Below, one piece after another: positions 34,826-44,100 of a DNA stretch of 64,000 nucleotides. The first letter of the stretch is position 1, and every line of letters begins with the position of its first letter. The DNA comes from Fimenecus sp052169395 (GTDB taxonomy: Bacteria; Bacillota; Clostridia; Oscillospirales; Acutalibacteraceae). Under the pieces are notes generated by a model that saw only the letters and a list, made by a program, of their open reading frames with translations, did no database searches and had not been told where the DNA came from. The position numbers and the translations under genes were made by a program. The DNA is taken from positions 434,001-498,000 of the forward strand of contig JBQNCN010000001.1 in assembly GCA_052169395.1 (NCBI GenBank), written 5' to 3'.

Positions 34826-35179
34826 TTACTTATCCGATCCGATAACTTCTTTTACCTTAGCAGCCTTACCGACACGATCTCTAAGATAATATAATTTTGC
34901 TCTTCTAACTCTACCTTTTCTTATCACCTTAATATCTCCGACATTAGGTGAATTATAAGGAAATACTCTTTCGACACCTACACCGTAAGTCAAACGTCTG
35001 ACAGTAAATGTCTTCGCAACACCTTCGCCTCTAATTGCGATAACGGTACCCTCAAAAGCCTGTTCACGAGATTTGTCTCCCTCACGAATTTTAACCTGAA
35101 CTCGAATAACGTCACCAACATTAAAAGGTGTAATTTCTTTTTTTAAGCAAGGCTCTACAACTGTTTTGATTAAATCCAT
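34826..35179 (-). CDS. rplS: Ribosomal protein L19
   Basis: 117 residues matching L19: FNVGDVIRVQVKIREGDKSR, AFEGTVIAIRG, TVRRLTYGVGVERVFP and RAKLYYLR. It sits at the 30S-50S interface. ATG 35177-35179 is the start since GGAGG lies 4-8 nt upstream; another ATG at 35191 overlaps that ribosome site. It has its own promoter, a structured leader and a strong terminator, so it is monocistronic apart from read-through. Confidence 0.96.
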   Translation of the reverse strand: MDLIKTVVEPCLKKEITPFNVGDVIRVQVKIREGDKSREQAFEGTVIAIRGEGVAKTFTVRRLTYGVGVERVFPYNSPNVGDIKVIRKGRVRRAKLYYLRDRVGKAAKVKEVIGSDK

Positions 35180-35191
35180 TTTTTCCTCCAT

Positions 35192-35282
35192 TTTTTATCG
35201 GCGTTCATAAACATCAAAACCATTGCCAGAGGACCGCCGGGTCAATCATATCAACTGCCGTTGGGAAGTGCCAACGCAAGTT
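35192..35282 (-). promoter_or_regulatory. Structured 5' leader of rplS mRNA
   Basis: The untranslated leader holds a hairpin CGTTGG-CACTTC-CCAACG (35259-35276) and a CGGCG (35235-35239) that can pair with CGCCG (35199-35203) next to the ribosome site. This looks like a ribosomal-protein autoregulatory leader; an L19 leader family is known in Firmicutes, but membership here is inference. Confidence 0.5.
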
Positions 35283-35287
35283 CAGAT

Positions 35288-35316
35288 ATTTTATCATAAA
35301 GCATTTAATTATGCAA
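35288..35316 (-). promoter_or_regulatory. rplS promoter (extended -10)
   Basis: TTGCAT (35311-35316), 17 bp, TAAAAT (35288-35293) preceded by TGA on the minus strand. Confidence 0.65.
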
Positions 35317-35326
35317 TAGAAAAAAA

Positions 35327-35884
35327 CTATTTTTTCAATTCATAAAAAAGGTTTAAAAATTCCATTTCTACAATTGCACTTTCTTTTTTCATTTGTTTAA
35401 TATCAATATGTATTTCACTTACTTCTTTTTGAATATTGAGGGTAGGATGAAATTCCTTAAATTCAAAAAAAAGCATCGAATTATCAATATCCATAACCTC
35501 ATTCCAATATGGAGGAGGAAAAGTTTCAACATTCGCATATTTTTGAAATATCACATTTTGTAACGCAACCTCAATTTCTTTAAACTTTGGAAAACGAATT
35601 TTAAGCGGTCTTGTCATATCACCTATATATGCCTCCGCACCATCGTGCAAAAGACAAGCAAGAGAAATCTTCGGTGAATTGCCGCGTGCCATACTTTCAA
35701 GTGCACAGTTTACACTGTGTGCACCAACACTGAAAAAATCTTCAAAATGTCCGTTTGCACGGGCAAGCATAGATAAAGCATGAGCAATATCATTTATATC
35801 AATATCTTCCATGCCCGGTTTTTCTGGATCAAAATATTTTCCACTATATGTAGAAATGTAAAATTGTTTTTTTATATCGTTCAT
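35327..35884 (-). CDS. HD-domain phosphohydrolase (YfbR-like nucleotidase)
   Basis: 185 residues with HALSMLARANGH, VGAHSVN and LLHDGAEAYIGDMTRPLK, the metal-binding HD set of the YfbR/phage HD phosphohydrolase group. These remove phosphate from deoxynucleoside monophosphates; substrate not determined. The start codon has almost no ribosome site and lies 9 nt after a TATATT -10 box (35894-35899, with TGG before it), so the mRNA may be leaderless. Confidence 0.85.
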   Translation of the reverse strand: MNDIKKQFYISTYSGKYFDPEKPGMEDIDINDIAHALSMLARANGHFEDFFSVGAHSVNCALESMARGNSPKISLACLLHDGAEAYIGDMTRPLKIRFPKFKEIEVALQNVIFQKYANVETFPPPYWNEVMDIDNSMLFFEFKEFHPTLNIQKEVSEIHIDIKQMKKESAIVEMEFLNLFYELKK

Positions 35885-35942
35885 GCTTTAAATAATATAC
35901 CATAAATTACATAAAAACAATATTAATAAGAGTCTTTCAAAA

Positions 35943-35971
35943 TTGTTTTTACAACATCTTTATGTTAAACT
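35943..35971 (+). promoter_or_regulatory. ybaK operon promoter (extended -10)
   Basis: TTGTTT (35943-35948), 17 bp, TAAACT (35966-35971) with TGT before it, 18 bp ahead of the start codon. Confidence 0.55.
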
Positions 35972-35989
35972 TTTTAAGGAAGTGAGCTT

Positions 35990-36475
35990 ATGTCAAAAAA
36001 AGAAACTAAAACAAACGTTGTAAGAATTTTAGAAAAGCTGAACGCCGAATTTTTAATTCATACATATGATATTCCAGATAATGATTTTGACGGAGAAAAA
36101 ATAGCGGAAACTTTAAATCAAAACAAATATCAGGTTTTTAAAACCTTGATTACAAAAGGAAAATCAGGAACATTTTATATTTTCGATATTCCCGTTTGTA
36201 AAAAGCTTGATATGAAAAAAGCTGCTGAATCTGTAAATGAAAAAAGCATTGAAATTGTATCTCCAAAAAGTCTTTTTAAGCTAACAGGCTATATCAGAGG
36301 AGGCTGCTCACCCATAGGTACAAAAAGAAACTTTAAAACAACATTTGACAAAAGTGCATTAAATTTTGAAACAATTTTCATTTCCGGCGGCAAGAACGGT
36401 ATACAAATTGAACTTGCACCGAAATGGATTAATAAGGCAATCCTACCAAATTACGCCGATATTACTATAAATTGA
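35990..36475 (+). CDS. ybaK: Cys-tRNA(Pro) deacylase YbaK/EbsC
   Basis: 161 residues with QVFKTLITKG containing the conserved Lys, and GYIRGGCSPIGTKR plus FISGGKNGIQIELAP typical of YbaK. It hydrolyses Cys mischarged on tRNA-Pro. GGAAGTGAG precedes the ATG. It lies 13 bp before the GH35 gene and shares its transcript. Confidence 0.93.
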   Translation: MSKKETKTNVVRILEKLNAEFLIHTYDIPDNDFDGEKIAETLNQNKYQVFKTLITKGKSGTFYIFDIPVCKKLDMKKAAESVNEKSIEIVSPKSLFKLTGYIRGGCSPIGTKRNFKTTFDKSALNFETIFISGGKNGIQIELAPKWINKAILPNYADITIN

Positions 36476-36488
36476 CGGAGAAAATATC

Positions 36489-38243
36489 ATGCTTACATTT
36501 GAAGGCAAACAATTTCGCTTGGACGGAAAAGATTTTCAGATAAAATCGGGAGCAATTCATTATTTTAGAATAATGCCGGAATACTGGGCAGATACTTTAA
36601 AAAAGCTTAAAGCATGCGGTCTTAATACAGTTGAAACTTATATCCCATGGAATTTAACGGAAAAAATCCAAGGACAATTTGATTTCTCAGGCATACTTAA
36701 TATCACACATTTTTTAGACCTTGCAAAAAAGGAAGGACTTTACGCAATCATTCGACCGGGTCCTTATATTTGTGCAGAATTAGATTTCGGGGGGCTTCCC
36801 TCTTGGCTTTTAAAAGACCCCAACATGAAAATCCGCTGTATGTATAAACCTTATCTTGACGCTGTTGATAACTATCTAAAAAAAATATCATCCGTTATAA
36901 AACCTTATATGCACACAAACGGCGGTAACGTTATTGCACTTCAGGTTGAAAACGAATATGGTTCTTTCGGTAACGATAAAAACTATTTAAATTATATTGA
37001 GGATTTATTCAGAAAAGAAGGAATCATAGATATGCTCTTCACCTCTGACGGTCCTGACGACAATATGCTTTCCGGAGGCACTTTAAAAAGCCTTATGCCT
37101 GCCGTAAATTTCGGATCTATGCCAAATTTTGCATTCAGAACTGTAAAAAAGCACAAACCTATGCCGTGTCCCGACTTTTGTGCAGAATATTGGGACGGAT
37201 GGTTTGACTCATGGGGAACATATCGCAAAGAAAAACCTGCAAGATCACTGGCAGTTGCAAAAGATGTTGAAAAAATGCTTAATGACGGAGCATCTTTTAA
37301 TCTTTATATGTTCATCGGCGGTACAAATTTCGGATTTACAGCAGGTGCCACAGATTTAGACAAATATTCACCAATATGCACAAGCTATGATTACGATGCA
37401 CTTTTAAATGAATGGGGCGGATACACCGCAAAATACCACGCCATAAGAAAAGTTTTAACTAAAAACATGGAAGTAATACCCGAACTTCCACCTGAACCTT
37501 CAAGACAAAACATAGGAGAAATTGCACTTACCGACACAGCCGATTTTTATTTAAATTTTGATATGCTCGGAAAAAAATATTCAAGCATATCTTCCGATTA
37601 TATGGAATTTTTTAATCAGAGTTTCGGCTTTATAAATTACCGCACAAAACTCTGCGGAACATATCACGGAAATATATTTTTAGAAGGGCTTCATGATAAC
37701 GCATATATATTTTTGAATGGAAAACTTCTAAGTAAAATTTCAAGAAATGATAAAAAACAAAGTGTTAAATTGCATAAAATTTCAGGAGAAAATACTCTTG
37801 ATGTTCTAGTTGAAGCAATGGGAAGAATAAATTACGGCTATAAAATGCCAGACAGAAAAGGGATTAAAACCATACGAATAGGGCAGCAAACTCTCTTTAA
37901 TTATGAAATTTTCACTCTTCCTCTTGAAAATCTTGACGGACTTAATTTTAAAAATAATGCTAAAAAAAATATGCCCAAATTTTTAAAAGGCAGTTTTAAA
38001 ACCGAAAGCAACGCCTCATGCTTTATTCATACAGATAACCTTTCAAACGGTATAATCTTTATAAACGGCTTTAATCTGGGAAGATACAGGAAAATAGGAC
38101 CGCAGGAAGCTCTTTATATCCCCGGTTGTATTTTAAAAAGCACCAACGAAATCATTATTTTGGATTTGGACGGTTCAAATGCTGAAAGCATAATTATTGA
38201 CAGTAAGCCAAATTTGAAAAAAAAGAGAAAGTTTTTAATTTAA
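36489..38243 (+). CDS. GH35 beta-galactosidase, intracellular
   Basis: 584 residues with the GH35 catalytic barrel: SGAIHYFR, IPWNLTE, RPGPYICAE, and QVENEYGSFG with acid/base E156. The nucleophile is probably E233 in CAEYWDGWFDSWG. The C-terminal half holds beta-sandwich domains. No signal peptide, so it acts on galactosides already imported. The released galactose could enter through the GalT encoded at 11157-12674; galK is not seen. It is preceded by GGAG. Confidence 0.93.
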   Translation: MLTFEGKQFRLDGKDFQIKSGAIHYFRIMPEYWADTLKKLKACGLNTVETYIPWNLTEKIQGQFDFSGILNITHFLDLAKKEGLYAIIRPGPYICAELDFGGLPSWLLKDPNMKIRCMYKPYLDAVDNYLKKISSVIKPYMHTNGGNVIALQVENEYGSFGNDKNYLNYIEDLFRKEGIIDMLFTSDGPDDNMLSGGTLKSLMPAVNFGSMPNFAFRTVKKHKPMPCPDFCAEYWDGWFDSWGTYRKEKPARSLAVAKDVEKMLNDGASFNLYMFIGGTNFGFTAGATDLDKYSPICTSYDYDALLNEWGGYTAKYHAIRKVLTKNMEVIPELPPEPSRQNIGEIALTDTADFYLNFDMLGKKYSSISSDYMEFFNQSFGFINYRTKLCGTYHGNIFLEGLHDNAYIFLNGKLLSKISRNDKKQSVKLHKISGENTLDVLVEAMGRINYGYKMPDRKGIKTIRIGQQTLFNYEIFTLPLENLDGLNFKNNAKKNMPKFLKGSFKTESNASCFIHTDNLSNGIIFINGFNLGRYRKIGPQEALYIPGCILKSTNEIIILDLDGSNAESIIIDSKPNLKKKRKFLI

Positions 38244-38325
38244 CCGCTTTAACCTTTCAATAGATTGTGATATACTTAACAAGTACAAAATAATCCGTAA
38301 AAACGGAAAATATATGGAGGAAATT

Positions 38326-39456
38326 ATGGCAAAAATGGATTTCTCAAAGGAAACCAGACCCTATGTTCATTGGGATATTATAGGGGAATTTATGGTAAAG
38401 GCTTTTGTTAAAGCGGGACTTCCGGAAGAAGATGCAAAAATCTGTACCGATGTTCTTATGGAATCTGATCGCAGAGGTATTGAAAGCCACGGAACAAACA
38501 GATTTAAGCCTATCTATCTTGACCGCATAAATGCAGGTATTTTAAACCCGGTTACTGAAATTGAAATTTTGAAGGAAACTCCGACAACCGTTGTTATGGA
38601 CGCACATGACGGTATGGGTATGGTTGCATCTCACAAAATGATGAAAATGCTCATTGAAAAAGCAAAGAAAAACGGTCTTGCAATGGGTGCAATTACAAAT
38701 TCATCTCACTACGGTATTGCAGGATACTGGACCACTATGGCATCTGACGAGGGAATGATAGGAATTACAGGTACAAATGCAAGACCTTCAATCGCTCCTA
38801 CCTTCGGAATTGACAATATGATGGGTACGAATCCACTTACATTCGCTTTCCCGACAGATGAAAAATATCCGTTCTGTCTTGACTGTGCAACTTCAATTGT
38901 TCAAAGAGGAAGAATTGAATACTATGCAAGAGACGGCAAAGATACTCCTGCAGGAATGGTTATAGGAAATGACGGTAACGCAATGACAAGCTCTCCCGAA
39001 ATTCTTGATGCTCTTGTAAAAGGTAAAGCTGCTCTTGCCCCGCTTGGAGGCATAGGCGAAGAACTTGCAGGCTATAAGGGTTACGGCTATGCTGCGGTTG
39101 TTGAAATTCTTTCATCAGCGCTTACAGGCGGCTTATTTATGAAGGATCTTATTGACAAAAATCCTGACGGTTCAAAGAGACCATACCATCTTGGGCATTT
39201 CTTTATGGTTATAAATCCCGAATTCTTTATGGGTGAAAAAACCTTCAGAAAGACTACAGGTGAAATCTGCAGAGCACTCCGCAACTCAAGAAAGGCTCCA
39301 GGCGAAGAAGTAATTTATGTTGCAGGCGATAAGGAATGGGCGACCTGGGAGTACAGAAAGGATAAGGGTGTTCCAATGGGTGAAGCCGTTCAGAAAGACT
39401 TTATGAATATAAGAGACCTTTACAATGTAGATGTAAAATTCCCGTTTGAAGACTAA
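38326..39456 (+). CDS. Ldh_2-family NAD(P)-dependent oxidoreductase (malate/L-lactate dehydrogenase-like)
   Basis: 376 residues. SDRRGIESHGTNRFKPIYLDRI, TNSSHYGIAGYW, GTNPLTFAFPTDE and LGGIGEELAGYKGYG are blocks of the YlbC/MDH2/ureidoglycolate dehydrogenase family, which is unrelated to classical LDH. It reduces or oxidises a 2-hydroxy/2-oxo acid with NAD(P); the substrate is not clear. The start is ATG 38326-38328 with GGAGG at 38316-38320; an ATG 4 codons earlier overlaps that site. The codons are noticeably more G/C-ending than in neighbours, as in highly expressed genes. It has its own terminator. Confidence 0.88.
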   Translation: MAKMDFSKETRPYVHWDIIGEFMVKAFVKAGLPEEDAKICTDVLMESDRRGIESHGTNRFKPIYLDRINAGILNPVTEIEILKETPTTVVMDAHDGMGMVASHKMMKMLIEKAKKNGLAMGAITNSSHYGIAGYWTTMASDEGMIGITGTNARPSIAPTFGIDNMMGTNPLTFAFPTDEKYPFCLDCATSIVQRGRIEYYARDGKDTPAGMVIGNDGNAMTSSPEILDALVKGKAALAPLGGIGEELAGYKGYGYAAVVEILSSALTGGLFMKDLIDKNPDGSKRPYHLGHFFMVINPEFFMGEKTFRKTTGEICRALRNSRKAPGEEVIYVAGDKEWATWEYRKDKGVPMGEAVQKDFMNIRDLYNVDVKFPFED

Positions 39457-39469
39457 TAAATTATAAAAT

Positions 39470-39505
39470 AAAAAGACTTTGACAAAATGTCGAAGTCTTT
39501 TTTCT
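39470..39505 (+). terminator. Terminator after the Ldh_2 gene
   Basis: AAAGACTTTGACA/TGTCGAAGTCTTT with one mismatch, followed by TTTTTCTTTT. Confidence 0.88.
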
Positions 39506-39520
39506 TTTAAAACCTTAGAT

Positions 39521-39676
39521 TTAATTTTTGTTCACAGCTTTTTTGGTTACTTCTATCTTTCTATCTGCATAAATAACTACATCTTTTATTGGAAGCATAA
39601 CTTTATCATTTTACATTTTTTTGTTACTGATACTATCTTCTTTTAACTATAGATATAAGTATATTTTTTTGTGCAT
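39521..39676 (-). pseudogene. Decayed short reading frame
   Basis: One minus-strand frame runs 52 codons from ATG 39674-39676, preceded by GGAG, to TAA 39521, but with stops at codons 10 and 22. The last segment reads VMLPIKDVVIYADRKIEV, which looks like real coding sequence. It may be the eroded remnant of a small secreted or membrane-associated protein; this is weakly supported. Confidence 0.3.
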
Positions 39677-39711
39677 ATTATATTTTCTCCTAAACAATTT
39701 AGTTATTACTT

Positions 39712-41190
39712 CTATTTTTCACTCATAAGCTTTATATATCGTTTAAAGAATTTAAGACCATCGGAAATTGCGGAAATCGGCATTCTTTCGTTATTTGCGT
39801 GATTGAGCATAAGATATTTTATTTCATAAACATAGGGTGAAAAACGATAAATACTGTCGCATATTTCTTCATAATGATATGCGTCTGTACCGCCCATTAC
39901 AAGATAAGGACAAACAACGGAGCCTTTAAACTGTCTTTCGCAGATACCCGACAACACCTTAAATGCACGGCTGTCCGTTTTTGAAATTTCAGACGCCTCT
40001 TTTCCCTTTAAAAATTCAATTTCCTTATCTTCATATTTCACATATTTTTCAATATGCTTTTTCACATCTGAAATTGATGTGCCCTGAAGCGTTCTGAAGT
40101 TAACCGTGATTGAAGGCGTCTGCGGAAGAGCATTTGCCGCAGGGGCACCACTTACCATAGTAACGGCTGTTGTGGTTCTTACCAAAGATGCCGCAGGCCC
40201 TATTTTTTTCATAACGGCAAGAAGAATCGGTTTTAGGATATTAAGATTGCAAAACAATAATCTTCCAAAATACGACATTCTTTTTCCTATTTCAGAGAAC
40301 AGGTATACAACATAATCAGGAAGTTTTGCCTTAAACTGATGTTTTTCCAGGGCTCTTACCGCTTTTGTAAGCTCATATATTCCACTGTGCTTTGGCGGAG
40401 CAGAAGAATGCCCACCCTTTGTTTTAAATATTATTTTATAATCGGCATAACCCTTTTCAGCAATACCTATTCCGCAGAGTTTTGTATTCAGAAACTTTTT
40501 ATATTTAACATCAATAACGGCTCCACCCTCATCAATTATGCTGTCAAGGTGAATGCCCCGTGCTTTTAAAATATCGGCAATCATCTGCGCACCGTTGCTC
40601 TCACCGGCTACAATCTCTTCATTATATCCAAAACATAGATATACCGTTCTTTTAGGCTGAAATCCCTCTTTCAAAAGCGTTTCCACGCTTTCAAGTACAC
40701 CTATTAGATGAGCTTTCATATCAATGGCACCACGACCGAAAATATGTTTACCGTCATCAAATCCGGAAAATGCAGGATATTCCCATGCCGCTTCATCGGT
40801 TTCAGCGACAGGGACAACATCCTGATGAGATAAAAGTGCAATTCCGTCAAGCGTTTCATCACTACCCTGCCAAGTATATAAAAGTCCCGCTTTACCTATA
40901 ATCTCTTTTTTTAAGTTTTTATGAATTTCAGGAAATGTTTTCTCAAAAAAATCATGCATTTTATAAAACTCGGTAAAATCTATTTTTGTTTCATCTGAAT
41001 ATGACACTGTTCTACATTTAATTGCACCACTAAGTGCCTTTCTAAAGTGCTCCACATCAACATTTTCATCAGGAAACGGTTTTATATTTTTCTTTTTAGG
41101 TTTAAACAATGCCGCCTTTATAAAAGTACATATTATTGCTACCGAAACTAACCCTACAAGAATCAAAAGCATTATTTCAAACTTGCTCAT
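39712..41190 (-). CDS. M20-family metallopeptidase (carboxypeptidase S/PM20D1-like), membrane-anchored
   Basis: 492 residues. An N-terminal helix (about 6-27) is followed by an M20 fold with LLSHQDVVPV and FGRGAIDMKAH (metal-binding His and Asp), YNEEIVAGES (catalytic and metal Glu), and a lid domain. HSSAPPKHSG is the dimerisation-domain block. It removes an amino acid from a dipeptide or N-acyl amino acid, probably on the outer membrane side given the anchor. It follows dnaE by 8 bp in the engB-lysA-dnaE operon, with GGAGG before the start. Confidence 0.88.
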   Translation of the reverse strand: MSKFEIMLLILVGLVSVAIICTFIKAALFKPKKKNIKPFPDENVDVEHFRKALSGAIKCRTVSYSDETKIDFTEFYKMHDFFEKTFPEIHKNLKKEIIGKAGLLYTWQGSDETLDGIALLSHQDVVPVAETDEAAWEYPAFSGFDDGKHIFGRGAIDMKAHLIGVLESVETLLKEGFQPKRTVYLCFGYNEEIVAGESNGAQMIADILKARGIHLDSIIDEGGAVIDVKYKKFLNTKLCGIGIAEKGYADYKIIFKTKGGHSSAPPKHSGIYELTKAVRALEKHQFKAKLPDYVVYLFSEIGKRMSYFGRLLFCNLNILKPILLAVMKKIGPAASLVRTTTAVTMVSGAPAANALPQTPSITVNFRTLQGTSISDVKKHIEKYVKYEDKEIEFLKGKEASEISKTDSRAFKVLSGICERQFKGSVVCPYLVMGGTDAYHYEEICDSIYRFSPYVYEIKYLMLNHANNERMPISAISDGLKFFKRYIKLMSEK

Positions 41191-41198
41191 ATTACCTC

Positions 41199-44100
41199 CT
41201 ATTCAACTACAACCGCATTATCTGAAAAACACATTAAAAGTTCCGTTTTAAGTTCTGAACAAGATTTTACATATTTACCTAAAGTTTTATATTGCTTTGT
41301 ATTTTCAAAATAAATATAAACCGGCAATCCATTTTCAGAATTAAACTTTTCAATTATATTATTAAGCATTGATATATCTTCATTTTCCGTTTTAAATTTT
41401 ACAAAAACGCCCTTTTTCTTTTTTCTTTGTGGATTTATTTTAAATTCACGCTCGTATTCTTCAACAGATGTGATACTTTCTAAAAGAAGTTCTGCACCGT
41501 TTTCAAAATCAGTTGAAATTCTTCCCTTTATAACCACAATATTTCCTATTTCCAAATACTTATAATATTCCAAAAGCTTTTTAGGAAATACCAAAACCTT
41601 TAAGGAAGATCTTTCATCTTCAATCTCAAGAAATGCCATATTTTCATTTTTCTTCGTTGTTCGTCTTCTAACATTTGAAATTATTGCAAGAACACTGATG
41701 ATTTCATTATCTTTTATTGGGGAATCTGCCGTTCCAGCCTTTGCAGCAAGATATACGGGTTTACAGCCAAGTTTTTTGAATCTTTCCCTATAAGCTTTTA
41801 GCGGATGTCCTGAAATATAAAGTCCCGATATATCCTTTTCCATAAAAAGAATATCCGCTTCATTAAATTCAGCCATCCTTTCAGGCTCAAAAAGCTGAGG
41901 TGAATTTCCTTCAGATATTTCAAAAAGTCCAAGTTGTCCTTCAATATTTCTTCTTTTTTCTCCATCTAAAATTTCTAAAATTTTAGATAAATTAACGAGA
42001 CATTCTCTTCGGTTAAGTCCAAGAGAATCAAATGCACCTACCTTAATCAAGGATTCAACAGCACGCTTATTAAATTCGCCATTATAACAACGATTACAAA
42101 AATCATAAATATCTTTAAAATCACCGTTTTGTTCACGCTCTGCAATAAAAGAATTTACAAAGCCTGCACCAAGCGTTTTAAGTGCGGAAAGTCCAAAACG
42201 AACTGAACCTTTATCAACTGAAAAGCTTAAAAAAGAACGATTTATATCAGGCGGCAAAAGTTTTATTTTCATCTTTGACAGTTCATCCGTATATTCAGCA
42301 ATCTTATCCAAATTATCCATTACAGATGACAAAAGTGCCGCCATAAATTCAGACGGATAATTACACTTTAAATAAGCAGTACGATAGGTAATTATTGCAT
42401 ACGCAGCACTATGCGATTTATTAAAGGCATATGAAGCAAATGAACTCATATCATCAAAAATAGAATTTGCAATATCTTTTGATATTCCGTTATTTACGCA
42501 ACCTAAAATTTCATATTTCCCATTTTTATTCTTAAGACCGTTTACAAAATATTCTCTGTTTTCTTCCATAACATCGTGCTTTTTCTTTGACATTGCACGT
42601 CTTACAATATCAGCTCTTCCGAGAGAATAACCGGCAAGTTTTCTGAATACTTCCATAACCTGTTCCTGATAAACAAGACACCCATAGGTAACACTTAGAA
42701 TATCTTTAAGTTTCTCAGTTTTATAAGTTATATTTTCCGGATTGTGTCGATTTTTTATATAAGAATCAATTTCATCCATAGGTCCTGGACGATAAAGCGA
42801 AATAACCGCAATAATATCTTCAATATTCTGCGGCTTAAGACGAGTAATAACACGTGTAATACCTGCACTTTCACACTGAAACACACCATCAGTTTCACCA
42901 CGTGACAGCATTTCAAAAGTCAATTTATCATTAAACGGAATTTTTTCAATATTAAAATTCGGATTTTTTCTTTGTATTTCCTTTTCGGCATCTGAAATAA
43001 CCGTAAGTGTACGAAGCCCGAGAAAATCCATTTTTAAAAGTCCAAGCTTTTCATCAATTGTCATTGTAAACTGAGTTACCGGGTTTCCGTCATTTACAGC
43101 AAGCGGAACATAGTTATAAACAGGCTTATCAGTAATTACCACTCCGGCTGCATGAGTTGATGTATGTCTAGGCATTCCCTCTACCCTTTCAGCAACAGAT
43201 ATTATTTTTTTAGCCCGTTCATCCGATTTAACAAGCTCTCTTAATTCAGGAGTTTTTAAAAGAGCATCTTTTATGGTAATATTCAATTCCCTCGGAATTT
43301 TTTTAGAAATGGAATCCACAAACGAATATGAATATCCCATTGCTCTTCCTACATCCTTAACGGCAGCTCTTGCTGCCATCGTTCCAAATGTTATTATCTG
43401 TGCAACATAATCTTTACCATATCTTCTAACAACATAATCTATGACCTCTTGACGCCTAACATAATCAAAATCTATATCAAGATCAGGCATTGAAACTCTT
43501 TCAGGATTTAAAAAGCGTTCAAAGATAAGTCCGTATCTTATCGGATCGACACCTGTTATACCCATACAATAAGCAGCTATGGAACCTGCACCAGAGCCAC
43601 GCCCAGGTCCTACTGGAATTCTGTTCTTCTTAGCATAGGCAATATAATCGGCAACTATAAGAAAATAATCTATATATCCCATTTCTTTTATAACTGAAAG
43701 TTCATATTCAAGTCTTTCGATATATATATTATCCGGATTTTCACCATAATGTCGTTTCAATCCCTCATAACACTTATCTCTAAAATATTTAAAATGATTA
43801 GGATTACCTTCAATTTTAAAGAAGGGAAGTTTTGTATTACCATATTCAAAAGATACGTTACATCGATTTGCAATCTTCTCGGTATTCTCTATCGCCTCAG
43901 GATATGATAAAAAAAGCCTTTTCATTTCCTCTTCCGTTTTAAGATAAAAATCATTAGAAGTAAATTCAATACCTGATGAATCATTTACTGTTCTTCCGGT
44001 TCCTATAGAAATTAAAACCTTTTGAACTTCTGAATCATTTTTTTCAACATAATGAACATCATTTGTTACAACAAGAGGAATACCCGTATCCTGAGATAAT

